Source: Hormiphora californensis (taxonomy: Eukaryota > Ctenophora > Tentaculata > Cydippida > Pleurobrachiidae). From it: 64,000 nt of DNA. Below the pieces are notes generated by a model. That model was not told the DNA's origin, searched no databases, and was given only the letters and a program-made list of their open reading frames with translations. The translations under genes and the position numbers were made by a program. The DNA is taken from contig CM035357.1 of NCBI GenBank assembly GCA_020137815.1, positions 5,836,616-5,900,615 of the forward strand, in the 5' to 3' direction. Position 1 is the stretch's first letter, and each line of letters opens with the position of its first letter. Below, piece after piece: positions 17,804 to 64,000 of this stretch.

Positions 17804-18896
17804 TATGGGGATATATTCTAAGTCAGTATTGGAGGATTGTATTACGCCCGCTGTACCTGCGATGTCACAGAAAGGGAGTGATATGATTTGGCATGTTCCT
17901 TGCCTTCGGCCCGGTGTGTGTTTACGTGAGCGTAAGCGAGGCGCTTAAAGTGCCGAACAGACAGACTGCGTAGCATGGCAAGATATGATTGAAATATGAC
18001 ATGAAAACATAATGAAAGAAGTTGCATAACGACAGTTTGTTGTTGGAATCACTTTCAGTAGACTCATTCTGTGGATTTTACCGTTTATTAATGAGGACAT
18101 CCAGGAAGTTTTGTCGGGATGGATCAGTCAGAATATCAGGGTCCTCTTCGTATTTCATCTTCCTATCTTCTATTATCTTGATGCTCACCTCCCTGAACCT
18201 CTTTGTCAGCTTCCTGCGGTGAAACATAGTTCATTCTTAGTATCAAACAGGAGAGTACTTGCTTTACTCGACCCTATCTCCCCGTGGAACAAAACAAGTG
18301 GAATACATTGGGGGCCCTGATCATATATATAGTGAGGGCTCCCAATGATGATAAAGAAGAGGTCATAACCAAGGAGATTTAGCAGCTGAAACATACTCCC
18401 TCGGGCCTCGACCCTCCGTTGTGAAACATACTTTGTGAAACATACCTGTACTTCCCTCCGATGGGGGACATGTGAAATGTTGGGTCCAAGAAATGTGGAG
18501 GATGAAATATTCTTCCCACGACTATCTCTGATATCCTGAGGAGAAATAATGAGATATAATAATGAGATAATGAGATATTAGATATAATCGCCAAGGTATG
18601 ACATGTCGCGATGAATTGTCAAACATGTGCCTGTGACTTCCGGTAGAGAAAGAAAGAGAGAGGTTATATATATGGATCGACATGAGTGCGCCAGAGTGGC
18701 AAAGAGGGGAAGATCAGAATTCAGACAGAGAGAAATAATCATGACTTTTTGTTTTCTTTAACTTACTGGTACATTAGGTTGGCGTACTCCCCGCACTCCG
18801 TTTGGCAATCACTCTGATGGTCAACAAGGCACCGCAATATCGTATCAAGGGTGAGGGAGAGTGCCCGAGGAAACACCTCAATATCACCTCCATCAT

Positions 18897-20480
18897 CTGA
18901 CAAAAAGATAATCTGTTTGGTGTGTGTGTGTGTGTGTGTGTTCGGTACCTCCCGTCGTTCCACCCCATGCTGAGGTTATTGATGACCCCTCAGCCGGCCC
19001 GTTACTGACCTCACTCCTTGCCAGATGACCCCCACACACAGGGTCACTGTCGGTATGATTCCACTTAGATTCCACTGGTTTCCCAGCAGTCTCTTTGTGG
19101 TACCGCAAAAGGAGCATGCGAGTCTGTGTCGGGTTTGGCACGGAGAAATCTTTCCCCGCAGACATGTGATGGGACTTACCTTCCGATTGGATGGTCTTTG
19201 GTTACCACTGTCACGACAACTGTGGAAGTAGGTGATTTGCCGGATATCATTGATTACCTATCAAGGGATTAAATGCTTATCTTTACACCAGGGGTCTTGT
19301 AGTCTAAGCTAGCTAGTAATGTATTCACAAGTACGACCCAAGGGTCCGGTCAGGCGATGTTGCCATCGCCGGGTGGCCAGGTTATAGATTAGTTGCTGTA
19401 AAACAACGTCTATGGTTGTCCCTGAGTGCATTTGACCAGTATCAGTTCACTCAAGGCTTCGCGTAATTAATGCGAGGAGTCTCAGTGTAAGCGTGTCTGC
19501 TATTTGAATAAGGGTACCATTGTTTAAGTGTCCCAAACTGTAATGGGCTTTTCCCTGACTACTAAAGGGTCTTTCAGATTTGTAGGTTTGTCACTTGCCT
19601 TGTTTTGGGGTGTGCGTGTCTGAGGCTCGGTGATTTGTTGTAGGTGTGGAGATCACGCATGTGCGGAGCTTGGGATTAGGGGGGGGGGTAGGGTGTGTCT
19701 GAGGAGTCTAGAACTTGGGCTTGGAACTGTGCGCGCAGTTTGTTCGGCCTGGTCGGACTTTGTTCACCATGGCGTTTTCGCGCGTTACGTTTGAAATAGT
19801 GGTAGGGTAAGTTATTTTGTGTCTAGATCTGTTTTTTGGAACAAATAGGGTGTGGGGGTTAAATAGGCAGAGGTTTTTAGGTGCAAATTTGGGCAGGGGT
19901 TCCCCAGGGGCGACCAGCCCCTACTTGGTTATTACTGGGTTTATCTCTGCCCTGTCATAAAGACAGCCATGGGCAAGAGAGCTGTTTTGCAGGCGACAGC
20001 AGCCGGGTCGACGGGCAGAGCCCTCAGGGGTTGCTGTATATAGCGGGGTTGACGTGAGTCAGAATTGAAAATATCCAGAAGTTGTCTGGACGTCCGTAGT
20101 CATTTAGCCGTCACTCTCTCAGAACTCTCTCTAACTCGCTCACCCACTCTCTCTCTCCCTTAACAGATTGACGTTACCAGGATGGACCACGCGGAGGTGG
20201 ACTGAATCGGACTTGTTATGTGAGAGGTGGAAGTTACCAGCAACGACACAAGCAGAAGCCCCCACGGCGCGGAAAACACCGCAGGAGCCTCCACTACACA
20301 CATCCCATAACCATTACCATCCCAATCTGTTTGGTGTGTTCCAAACCCCACAGGCCGGGGGGGGGTCATGACCTTATTGGTTGGACGCCATGCCAAAATG
20401 CTTGCATACCCCAACCCCCACCCCCCACACAGCTGCCACAACTAACAAGACACACATACGATTTCAAAGTGTCAACGAAC
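18897..20480. other. P450 intron 4, 1.6 kb, no convincing gene
   Basis: Holds a (GT)10 run at about 18920-18941 and several short ORFs without recognisable motifs. Around 19290-20166 the sequence looks like a single long insert (starts TGTAGTCTAAGC, has a CTGTATATAGCGGGG patch near 20033 and ends TTAACA), loosely like a solo LTR, but I found no target duplication, so this is only a suspicion. Confidence 0.3.
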
Positions 20481-21590
20481 CTTTTCTTAGAAGATCAACC
20501 ATCGTGTTGGTAGTTTCATTAAAAATGTCAATGTAGCTCTTCAAGATATCAAAGTGAAAAGAGGGAGTTAGAAGTTTCCTCCGTTTAAACCACTTTTCAC
20601 CATTTGAAAGAAGGAGTCCTTCACCGAGCCACTTAGTTGCGAACCTGGAAGGTAAATCCGATAAAATTATGCTCGACCCCCTTTTCGCTTTGTTACTTGT
20701 TATGTTCTAACCCTCCTTTACATTTGTAGGCAACTTTTCGCAAACAAAACAAACTAAATATAAATATTCACAAAAACAGTTGAAGGACTGCAATCCTCAC
20801 TAACAGACACGGTTTATCTTCTCCGTGAGGGTTACAACATAACAAGTTATATCACGTCAGGGCACCTACATATAGAGCCAAGTTTTGCTGGATTTTGACT
20901 TGAACACTGCCTTCGCAACTTCAACGTCTGACGTTACAAGAAACCATCTTATGCCCAACCTGTATGAAAATACTTTGTTGTTGAGTGGCATTATAACAGT
21001 TAGTGTGATAGGGGAGCAGAATAGATTTTCAATATAGATTGTCAATATAGAGTTGAACAACTGGTTCCAAATACCAACTATTATGATCGCAATAATCAAT
21101 AGCATGTGTACAAACATATGTTTCATATTATTCATCATCACCTGAATCTAAATGTGGGGTATTTTCTCCCCGTTGCTATAAACCACTCAGCGCCTTCATT
21201 GCCGTACATGGGAGCTCCATTGGCCAAGTGTGCATGCCCCATAATCAAACTACCCGCTGCAAGGGATATTAACGATTAAAATCAGATGCTTCGGGCGGGG
21301 AAAATTAACCTTACCTAATGGCCTATCGGAGAAGGAATTATCTAGGTTCTTTTTACAGAAAACTTTTAGCTTACCAGGCGGGCAGGGTATTGATTTATCT
21401 CTCAGTATTCTGCCATGAGAAGAGAACCACCAGTTAATTAAACTTACAAAAACCACCGCTATCAGCACCAGGAAAATTGAAAACATTTCTGTGCTAAAAA
21501 AGAGAAGTGGAAGAATTTAGTAGTTGGTTGGACGTCGATAACTGCATGAAAGACACAGGAGCAACAAGCATAATAAATTTCAGTCTTTAA

Positions 21591-23172
21591 GTTTAAACGA
21601 ATCACACCCGCAGTACCAATACCTCCTGTACCAATACCTCCAGTACCGAATAGGTACTGGACGTATTGGTACAGAGGGCAGAAAGGAGGGGTCAAATGCC
21701 CTGTGTACCAACGATAGGTTAATGAGATCTCGTTGGTACACAGGGCATTTGACCCCCCTATTTCACCCTCTGTACCAACGAGTACATACCAACCGTACCA
21801 ATATGACATTCATGGTGAATATTGGCAGACACTGATTGTATACCAGGTGCGAAGAGGACAGTCTTATATGAGACAACTAGGTGAATAGTATGTAAAAATA
21901 CTGTTTAATTGGAAATTTATTTAGCCGAATGGTAGTTGCATAGATCTCGAACTTGGGTTAACTCATTGCAATAGAATTGCTATTAACCAGCTCGACTCCA
22001 AAGCTAATTAACTGTATAAAATTGGACTAGACGCGATCCGGTATCATTGTGGTATGTGAAATTATGTTGGAACCATGTCACAATATTGACTAGACGCGAT
22101 CCGGTATCATTGAACCACCTTCCCAGTTTGCTGATTATGATAGCCTAAGTAAGCGTTACAGTCAATCCTAGCCCTACTTTTGACGTTGCATCGATTTTGG
22201 AGTTAGATGCTGAATCACCTTCAGTGCCGATTTCAGATGATTATTCTGCTACTTCTGCCGCTAACGAACATCGTAAGTGTTTACTTTCTTATCACTCCAA
22301 TTTGAATCCACCCTCCCCCCATAGCATACGCCCTTAGCTTCGGTTAGTTGGACTTGGTGTTAGCGTACAGCTCCTCGGGTTGCAGTGTGTAACTCCAATT
22401 AGCAATACGAGATGGCCGATTGGGGCTTGGTCTTCGTGTAATAGCAAAGGCGCTCTCACTTTATGTGGCACAGTTAGCTACAGCAGTTACAGTTGAATTA
22501 AACAACTTCGTCTTTCAGTTGAAGAAGAACTTCCGCAAGACGATACTGTTAATGTCGTTCTTGGAAATAGCGGTGGGAAGCAATTAGCCGTTGAGGGACA
22601 ACTTTTTGTGAGAGACGGGAAACCAAGAGCACTAAAGTCAGGAGCGTTAGTGGTATAATACTGGTACTGAAACAAAAAACGGACCCAAGGCTGCAAGGCT
22701 CGTTTGAGGACAACAGAACACTACGAAACGGAGGAGAGGAGCTCATTTCTTACTCCTATCCCATCACACCTACATCCATGACATGGTTCCAACATAATTT
22801 CACATATCACAATGATACCGGATCGGTTTGGAGTCGAGCTGGTTAATAGCAATTCTCTGGCAATGAGTTAACCCAAGTTCGATATCTATGCAACTACTAT
22901 TCGGCTAAATACATTTCAGATTAAACAGTATTTTTACATACTATTCACCATGAATGTCATATTGGTACGGTTGGTATGTACTCGTTGGTACAGAGGGTGA
23001 AATAGGGGGGTCAAATGCCCTGTGTACCAACGAGATCTCATTAACCTATCGTTGGTACACAGGGCATTTGACCCCTCCTTTCTGCCCTCTGTACCAATAC
23101 GTCCAGTACCTATTCGGTACTGGAGGTATTGGTACAGGAGGTATTGGTACTGCGGGTGGGTACCGTTTAAAC
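21591..23172. mobile_element. 1.6-kb fold-back element upstream of the P450
   Basis: Ends at GTTTAAAC on both sides. Left arm about 21591-22085, right arm about 22777-23172. Over about 210 bases (around 21604-21810 against 22955-23155) the arms are nearly identical, giving the same 66-residue ORF in both. Each arm also contains a smaller palindrome (GGGGTCAAATGCCCTGTG ... CACAGGGCATTTGACCCC). The left arm has two inserts the right arm lacks. The loop contains coding-like sequence, see the separate entry. The left end lies about 105 bases upstream of the P450 start codon. Confidence 0.8.
22501..22659 (+). pseudogene. Coding-like fragment in the fold-back loop (FLYWCH-like?)
   Basis: A frame running to a stop at about 22657 reads LRLSVEEELPQDD, then VNVVLGNSGGKQLAVEGQLF and VRDGKPRAL. 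The hydrophobic spacing and the Gly-Gly-x-x-L-x-x-x-G-x-L-F pattern resemble the start of a FLYWCH zinc finger, a domain often linked to MULE-type transposases, but the Cys/His part is missing. A captured host exon is equally possible. Confidence 0.25.
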
Positions 23173-23273
23173 AGCCTCTACCCAACTTTACAGTCATAAC
23201 TGTACTTCACCCAGCCGCCATCCGGCACCCCGTCCCTACAGGTTTCCACACAGTTTATATTGTGATATATCCG

Positions 23274-23377
23274 GTTCCTGATAAGAAAATGACTTAATTT
23301 CGGTTGCTTTCGAATGATAATTTAAAGGCCTTTCCTACACAACTGAGGCCAAATCTTTATCTTATCGGGTACCGGAA
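23274..23377. mobile_element. Short inverted-repeat element, second copy
   Basis: CCGGTTCCTGATAAG at the left is answered by CTTATCGGGTACCGG at the right. It is related to the copy at 11478. Confidence 0.5.
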
Positions 23378-23386
23378 GTATGGTTA

Positions 23387-23837
23387 ATAGGGATCCCTAA
23401 AAAAGTTCAGTATTTACACAGAGTTTACACAGTCTTTACACAGTCATTATACTCCATTTTTTTTCAACTGTTCACCCCCCAAAGTCGTGCGCGGAATTGT
23501 TTTGCGCGTTTATCACATGTTAACGTATAGCGCGCGCCACCCAAATTCTAATTTTTATTAAATTTCAGTTTTTGGGTGAACAGTTGAAAAAAAATGGACT
23601 TTACACCCAGAGCGGCGCGTGCTGCGTTTTGCGGCTTTTTCTAAGAAAATATTGGATTGTGTGCTGCACAATTGAGTAAATTGAGCGCTGCGGCGAAAAA
23701 GTTTCCGAAAACGCTGCAAATCGAGTGCGAAAGACGCAGTCTTTACACCCAGAGCGGCGCGGGCGCTCTGGGTGTAATGACTGTGTAAAGACTGTGTAAA
23801 CTCTGTGTAAATACTGAACTTTTTTAGGGATCCCTAT
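23387..23837. mobile_element. Fold-back element split by a nested MITE
   Basis: Outer ends ATAGGGATCCCTAAAAAAG and its complement. The 60-bp arms contain GTTTACACAGTCTTTACACA-type repeats. A TA-MITE (23450-23601) lies just inside the left arm and interrupts it. Confidence 0.8.
23450..23601. mobile_element. TA-flanked MITE, copy 1
   Basis: Terminal repeats TCCATTTTTTTTCAACTGTT and complement, flanked by TA at 23448-23449 and 23602-23603. Interior has TTAACATGTGATAAACGCGC-type sequence (as complement) shared with copies 2 and 3. No ORF. Confidence 0.85.
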
Positions 23838-23942
23838 AACGTAAAAAAGGGGGTGAAGTTTGGCATACGTTGCAGGCCCCTTATAATATAATTGCGGGGG
23901 TGCGCGCATGAGGGGGCTGCAGCGCATTCCAAGGGTGAAGTA

Positions 23943-24914
23943 CGGTGGCAGATTCCGGCCAAGTGTTTTTTTCAATCAAGTGAAATATTTTTGTTTGAAG
24001 TTTTATAAAAATTTTATTTCAAAATAAAAATAAACATATCGTTAAAATTATTGGCCGGAATCTGCCACGCGGGTGGCAGATTCCGGCCAAGATTCTCAAA
24101 AAACCTTGGCCAGAATCTGCCACACACGTGGCAGATTCTGGCCAACCAACTAAAACTTGTTTATATCAAAGCGAAAACCACTGTACCCGACTAATTTTGA
24201 TACGCTGAATCACGTAAGATACTTTTCCAATCCCTCAGAGGTCGGGAAAGTGTCATAATTGACCATAATTGGGTCTAATTGACCCCACTTACAACTTTTC
24301 GCCTTAAAACGATAGACGCTTATGTGAAGGCACTTTTCCGACTAATTTTGATACGCTGAATCACGTAAGTAACTTTTCCAAGTCCTCAGAGATCGGCAAA
24401 GTGCCCTAATTGAGCAATTAAGGCTAATTAGACCCAATTATACCCAATTAAGGCATTTTCCCGACCTCGGAGGACTTGGAAAAGTGGCTTACGTGATTCA
24501 GCGTATCAAAATTAGTAGGAAAAGTGCCTTCACATAAGCGTCTATCGTTTCAAGGTGAAAAGTTGTAAGTGGGGTCAATTAGACCCAATTATGGTCAATT
24601 ATGACACTTTCCCGACCTCTGAGGGATTGGAAAAGTATCTTACGTGATTCAGCGTATCAAAATTAGTCGGGTACAGTGGTTTTCGCTTTGATATAAACAA
24701 GTTTTAGTTGGTTGGCCAGAATCTGCCACGTGTGTGGCAGATTCTGGCCAAGGTTTTTTGAGAATCTTGGCCGGAATCTGCCACCCGCGTGGCAGATTCC
24801 GGCCAATAATTTTAACGATATGTTTATTTTTATTTTGAAATAAAATTTTTATAAAACTTCAAACAAAAATATTTCACTTGATTGAAAAAAACACTTGGCC
24901 GGAATCTGCCACCG
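23943..24914. mobile_element. 972-bp palindromic element, TA target duplication
   Basis: Starts CGGTGGCAGATTCCGGCC and ends with the complement, flanked by TA (23941-23942 and 24915-24916). The two ~480-bp halves are almost exact reverse complements up to a short centre near 24430. The terminal motif GTGGCAGATTC(C/T)GGCCAA recurs inside each half as back-to-back pairs. No ORF of note. Confidence 0.9.
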
Positions 24915-24994
24915 TAGTGAAGTGTGAACAGAAATTTTAAAAAACACAGACCGGCACGATTTTCAGATCTGAGCGGCCGCCGCGCGGCGCGGAT

Positions 24995-25035
24995 TTTTTC
25001 CCCGCCCGGGTGAATGCCGAGGGCATTCACCCGGA
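24995..25035. repeat. GC-rich hairpin
   Basis: CCGGGTGAATGCC, loop GAG, GGCATTCACCCGG: a 13-bp perfect stem. A cousin with the stem CCCGGGTGATTGCC lies at 43657-43687. Confidence 0.75.
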
Positions 25036-25403
25036 TGCCTTTTGCAAAAAGGCATAGGGGTTTAGAATTCGACAAGTTTACATACTAGTGAAGTGTCACG
25101 CTTTTTTTGTCCCGTGACGTAACCCGATTAGTTGCGAGGGACAACGGTGTTGCTCCTTCATCAAATACTTCAATGGCACGTTTTCAGGAGATGTGAGCCG
25201 CGCAATGTGGCGCACAATTTAGTGCTACTAAAACACAATGATTTGTTCTATACGGTTTGAGTGATTCATAAATGATCGGAAATGTCTGTCCCGCCTTCAC
25301 ATTAGATGGTTATGAAAATAAAGGTTGGCGGGGAAACATAGCATTATGAAACATAATGCAGTTATTCTTGTTTCGGGAAAATTTTGAATTGTGTGCTGCA
25401 CTA

Positions 25404-25695
25404 AAGTCCATTTTTTTTCAACTGTTCACCCAAAATTGAAATTTCAGTGAAATTTAGAATTTTTGTGGCGCGCGCTACACGTTAACATGTGATAAACGCG
25501 CAAAACAATTCTGCGCACGACTTTGGGGGGTGAACAGTTGAAAAAAAATGGAGTATAAAGTCCATTTTTATTCAACTGTTCACCCCTCAACTCGTGCGCG
25601 TGCGATATTTTAATTTACGCTGCGCGCGCTACACGTTAACATGTGATAAACGCGCAAAAAAATTCCGCGCACGACAGTTGAAAAAAAATGGAGTA
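25404..25695. mobile_element. Two tandem TA-MITEs, copies 2 and 3
   Basis: Copy 2 is 25404-25555 and copy 3 is 25558-25695. Each begins AAGTCCATTTTT and ends AAAAATGGAGTA. They share the single TA between them (25556-25557), with TA also on both outer sides (25402-25403, 25696-25697). So one element inserted into the edge TA of the other. Confidence 0.85.
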
Positions 25696-25699
25696 TATT

Positions 25700-26621
25700 G
25701 CAATTGATCAAATTGAGTGCCGCGGCTAAAAAGTTTGCCGAAAACGCTGCAGAAAGCCGCGCAATCTTTATTTTGTCGGATTGCTCATTTACATTGTTTG
25801 TTTTTCAATCTTCTGGAACCCGCTTTGGCTTTTTTGTTTGCAGTTTGGTCCTTTCATACACGTACGTTAGCGGGGCATCCGGCATACTGTGCAGACTTTT
25901 CGTGGCTTGTAAAAGGCGTTGCAAAACTCGTACTAGCGATCCGTTAAAAATGTCAAAGGCCTCCAGGAGCCTTTCAGTTCACAGGTGACAGGAGAGTGGA
26001 GACTCACATGTCGTCACCATAGCATGGAAGGACAGAACCAGTTAGAGACACACTGATATGAATTGCTTCACACATGTTGTATGTCTCTTGCCTCCTTGAG
26101 GCTCCTGGAAGCCTCTGAACTTTGCCACAAGATTACAGTGCTGCAGTGAAACTGTCAAGTCACAACTAGTGTCTCTATTAGTTTATTATAATCAAAATCA
26201 AAGATATGGCTCTAGTAGTTTGTGGAGTTTAAAGTTTTTATTTGTCTTTTTGCCATTCATTGTGTCACCAACTCCCGCCCTCCTTGCCTCATAATGAAAG
26301 GGTAATGAACGGGGACCAAACTTTCTTACTTCTTTCTCATTTCTTAATGAAGGGAGACGCTTTGACCAAACTTTCAATAGTTATGTTGATGTTACGTGTG
26401 ATGCTTTAACGGACCCATTATGAGTTCTATGACTCTGGAACAACAGAGCAGGTGAATTATGATATTCAATAAGTAAGATAAGAATAGGTATGTTAGAAAC
26501 TTGATATAAGATCCAATACCCTCTCAATCGCTTGCCTTGCTCGACCCTTTTTGACCGTGCCCGCACGGGAAACAAATCTAAAGAAGAGTTAGAACATAAC
26601 AATCAATCTTGTGATTATCTG
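25700..26621. other. Upstream flank of the NBEAL-like gene
   Basis: No coding exon was recognised. CCTCCAGGAGCC (about 25960) and GGCTCCTGGAAGCC (about 26098) with further matching sequence between them form an inverted repeat of about 150 bp. A copy of the short dispersed repeat TTGCTCGACCC ... GTTAGAACATAAC lies at about 26535-26600, just before the proposed first codon. Confidence 0.45.
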
Positions 26622-62706
<36,085 letters not shown>

Positions 62707-62999
62707 GTAATGCAAATAGACACGGTGCTCCTTATTTAGGCTACCTTATTAGCATTTTCCCATCGATGCTCCGTGGTTGCCAGAGGTCCCCTCTAGGTCG
62801 TACAACCGGTGGTTTAGCTCGGCAGGCTGGGCGAGGTAGAACGTCCTTCAGGAGCACCGTCTAGAAGGATAATTATAATGTGTTCCCCCTCCTTCTCCGA
62901 TAACTAAAATACCCTCTCAGCTATTCTCCTGAGTTCAGAATTGTATAGCGCCCACTGTCCCCTAATTGTTATTACCCTAATACTCGCTCCCTTGTTCTA
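62707..62999. other. Unassigned stretch after the last NBEAL exon found
   Basis: No exon recognised. A 76-residue ORF ends at 62864 without a motif. Confidence 0.4.
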
Positions 63000-63284
63000 G
63001 GTGGTAACACTCCCTTGTTCTAGGTGGTAACACTCCCTTGTTCTAGGTGGTAACACTCCCTTATTCTAGGTGGTAACACTCCCTTGGTCTAGGTGGTAAC
63101 ACTCCCTTATTCTAGGTGGTAACACTCCCTTATTCTAGGTGGTAACACTCCCTTGTTCTAGGTGGTAACACTCCCTTGTTCTAGGTGGTAACACTCCCTT
63201 GTTCTAGGTGGTAACACTCCCTTGTTCTAGGTGGTAACACTCCCTTGTTCTAGGTGGTAACACTCCCTTGTTCTAGGTGGTAAC
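62990..63284. repeat. 23-bp minisatellite with acceptor-like units
   Basis: About 12-13 copies of CTCCCTTGTTCTAGGTGGTA followed by ACA. Each unit contains a polypyrimidine run and TTCTAG|G, which looks like a 3' splice site. Confidence 0.95.
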
Positions 63285-64000
63285 TTCTTCTTCTTCTTCT
63301 TCTGGGAGGACGCTGGCTAGTGCGGAGCACTAGCCAGTATGGGGTGGGTGCCATGTGGCTCCCGTTCCCCGTCCTGGGTGAAGTGGTTGGTATGTTGCCA
63401 GCTGCTTCGGCCCAATGGGAATTTGGGAGCTGGTGCCATACCAGGTCACAGGGGAAACCTCCCTTTAAGGGGTGGTTTCTGGGGGGTGAAGTATATCCAT
63501 CGCCTTCTTATAGAACGATATCGTTTTTCTAAGGGGTTGATGGTGTCTAATTTCGTACATGCTGAGGCCCAGCCTGTCAAAGGATTCCTGTCGGAGTTTC
63601 CAGAGGGCGGGGCATTCAGTGAGTACATGCTTTATTGTCTCGTCTTCCATCCCACATGCTGCACAGGTTGTGGTCTCGACTTTCTTTAGTTTTTTCAAGT
63701 GATAGTTCAGGTGGCAGTGCCCTGTGAGTAGGTGAGTCGCCATCCTTAGGTCTGATCTATTAAGTTTTTGAAGAGGTCTCTCATATCTTTCGGTCCACAT
63801 CATGTTCATATGTTTGGTATGTTTGATGGGTCCGGTTTTAACCTTTTCCCTGAGGGCTGCATAGGCTGCCGCTTTGGGAATTGGTATGAGAGTAACTTCT
63901 TCGATTTCTTGAGCTCCTTTTTTTGCCAGGATGTCTGCTATCTCGTTTCCATCGTACCCTTGATGGGCCGGGATCCATCTAATCATGACATCGTTGAATA
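63284..64000 (-). mobile_element. 3' end of an RNase-H-bearing non-LTR retrotransposon (continues past window)
   Basis: The reading frame enters at the right edge and stops at 63465. It contains IRWIPAHQGYDGNEIADILA, the last catalytic block of RNase H, then CAACGMEDETIKHVLTEC, a zinc-finger end typical of I/R1/LOA-group LINEs. Below 63465 is about 160 bases of 3' untranslated sequence, ending in a (GAA)6 tail on the minus strand (63284-63303) that touches the minisatellite. It is on the opposite strand to NBEAL. The frame is intact over the 178 visible codons, so the copy may be young. Confidence 0.85.

Larger units (their letters stand above)
16136..21486 (-). pseudogene. CYP4-family-like cytochrome P450, 11 exons, two frame-breaking indels
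   Basis: Haem-thiolate monooxygenase of the ER membrane, CYP4-like. Exons: 21486-21375 (N-terminal membrane anchor FLVLIAVVFVSLINWW), 21256-21142, 20959-20870, 20644-20481 (WLGEGLLLSNGEKW, PSFHFDIL), 18896-18767, 18535-18446, 18213-18082, 17613-17462 (I-helix GHDTTASGISW), 17238-17085 (ECLRLRPPVPYIGR with the ExxR pair), 16864-16702 (PERFTPD, FSAG), 16314-16136 (SRNCIGQ, completing the FxxGxRxCxG haem loop). Two defects break it: one extra base just before GHDTT (around 17535) and a 10-base tandem duplication (ATTCCAGCGG/ATTCCAGCTG, around 16840) in exon 10. Removing both makes all phases fit. A recent pseudogene, a disrupted allele, or assembly error are the options. Introns hold a 20-bp minisatellite, a GA tract and a CA/TG run. 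Confidence 0.8.

Noticed and set aside
18893-19165. 90-residue ORF in P450 intron 4 as a possible extra exon
   Set aside because: Exons 4 and 5 already join in phase and the ORF has no P450 feature.
19289-20166. Solo LTR
   Set aside because: TG...CA-like ends and a TATA-like patch are present, but no target duplication or primer site could be seen.
22954-23199. Trp/Tyr/Gly-rich ORF present in both arms of the fold-back element
   Set aside because: Mirror copies of arm sequence made of short GGTATTGGTAC repeats, not a gene.

Overview
This is a stretch of animal (metazoan) nuclear genome. The genes are split into many short GT-AG exons and encode a cilium protein (CFAP46-like), Polo-like kinase, a CYP4-type cytochrome P450, an equilibrative nucleoside transporter, a neurobeachin-like BEACH protein and secreted VWC-type proteins. 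Operons, ribosome binding sites and plastid or bacterial features are absent. The repeat content (very long GA/CT tracts, many fold-back elements, non-LTR retrotransposon fragments) and the gene set fit a marine invertebrate, possibly non-bilaterian. The sequence alone does not let me name the phylum. All identifications rest on remembered family motifs and on splice-phase bookkeeping; no database search was run.

Layout. 1-2.2 kb: the 3' part of a CFAP46-like gene on the + strand whose last 0.7 kb is split over several reading frames. 3.1-10.0 kb: a complete 13-exon PLK1 gene on the - strand, with a decayed PHD/CCCH-finger retroelement ORF in intron 11 and a large minisatellite in intron 2. 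10.2-10.8 kb: a two-exon FAM136A-like gene on the - strand. 10.9-14.3 kb: transposon debris (LINE endonuclease fragment, fold-back element with a pogo-like MITE nested in one arm). 14.3-15.8 kb: a five-exon papain-fold (PPPDE/LRAT-like) gene on the + strand. 16.1-21.5 kb: an 11-exon CYP4-like P450 on the - strand with two frame-breaking indels. 21.6-25.7 kb: a dense cluster of palindromic elements. 26.6 kb to the right edge: a neurobeachin-like (NBEAL) gene on the + strand. I traced about 45 exons by matching splice phases, from a plausible start to the first strand of its PH-BEACH domain; the BEACH and WD40 parts lie outside. 63.3-64.0 kb: the 3' end of an RNase-H-bearing LINE on the - strand.

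Four other genes lie inside NBEAL introns on the opposite strand: an intronless TauE/SafE-family transporter (intron 20), a two-exon ENT nucleoside transporter (intron 25), and two related signal-peptide VWC proteins (intron 31), one with long Thr-rich repeats.

Most notable patterns. (1) A 109-bp hAT-like MITE family has three copies here; in two of them the 8-bp target corresponds exactly to the first eight bases of an NBEAL intron. (2) Exon/intron boundary sequences are repeatedly copied as short tandem or nearby repeats inside the adjoining intron, in several unrelated genes. (3) There are many fold-back elements, including near-perfect palindromes of about 1.3 and 1.0 kb. (4) CFAP46 and the P450 carry frame-breaking indels, while almost the whole NBEAL and PLK1 coding sequences are clean, which argues that the breaks are real rather than sequencing noise.
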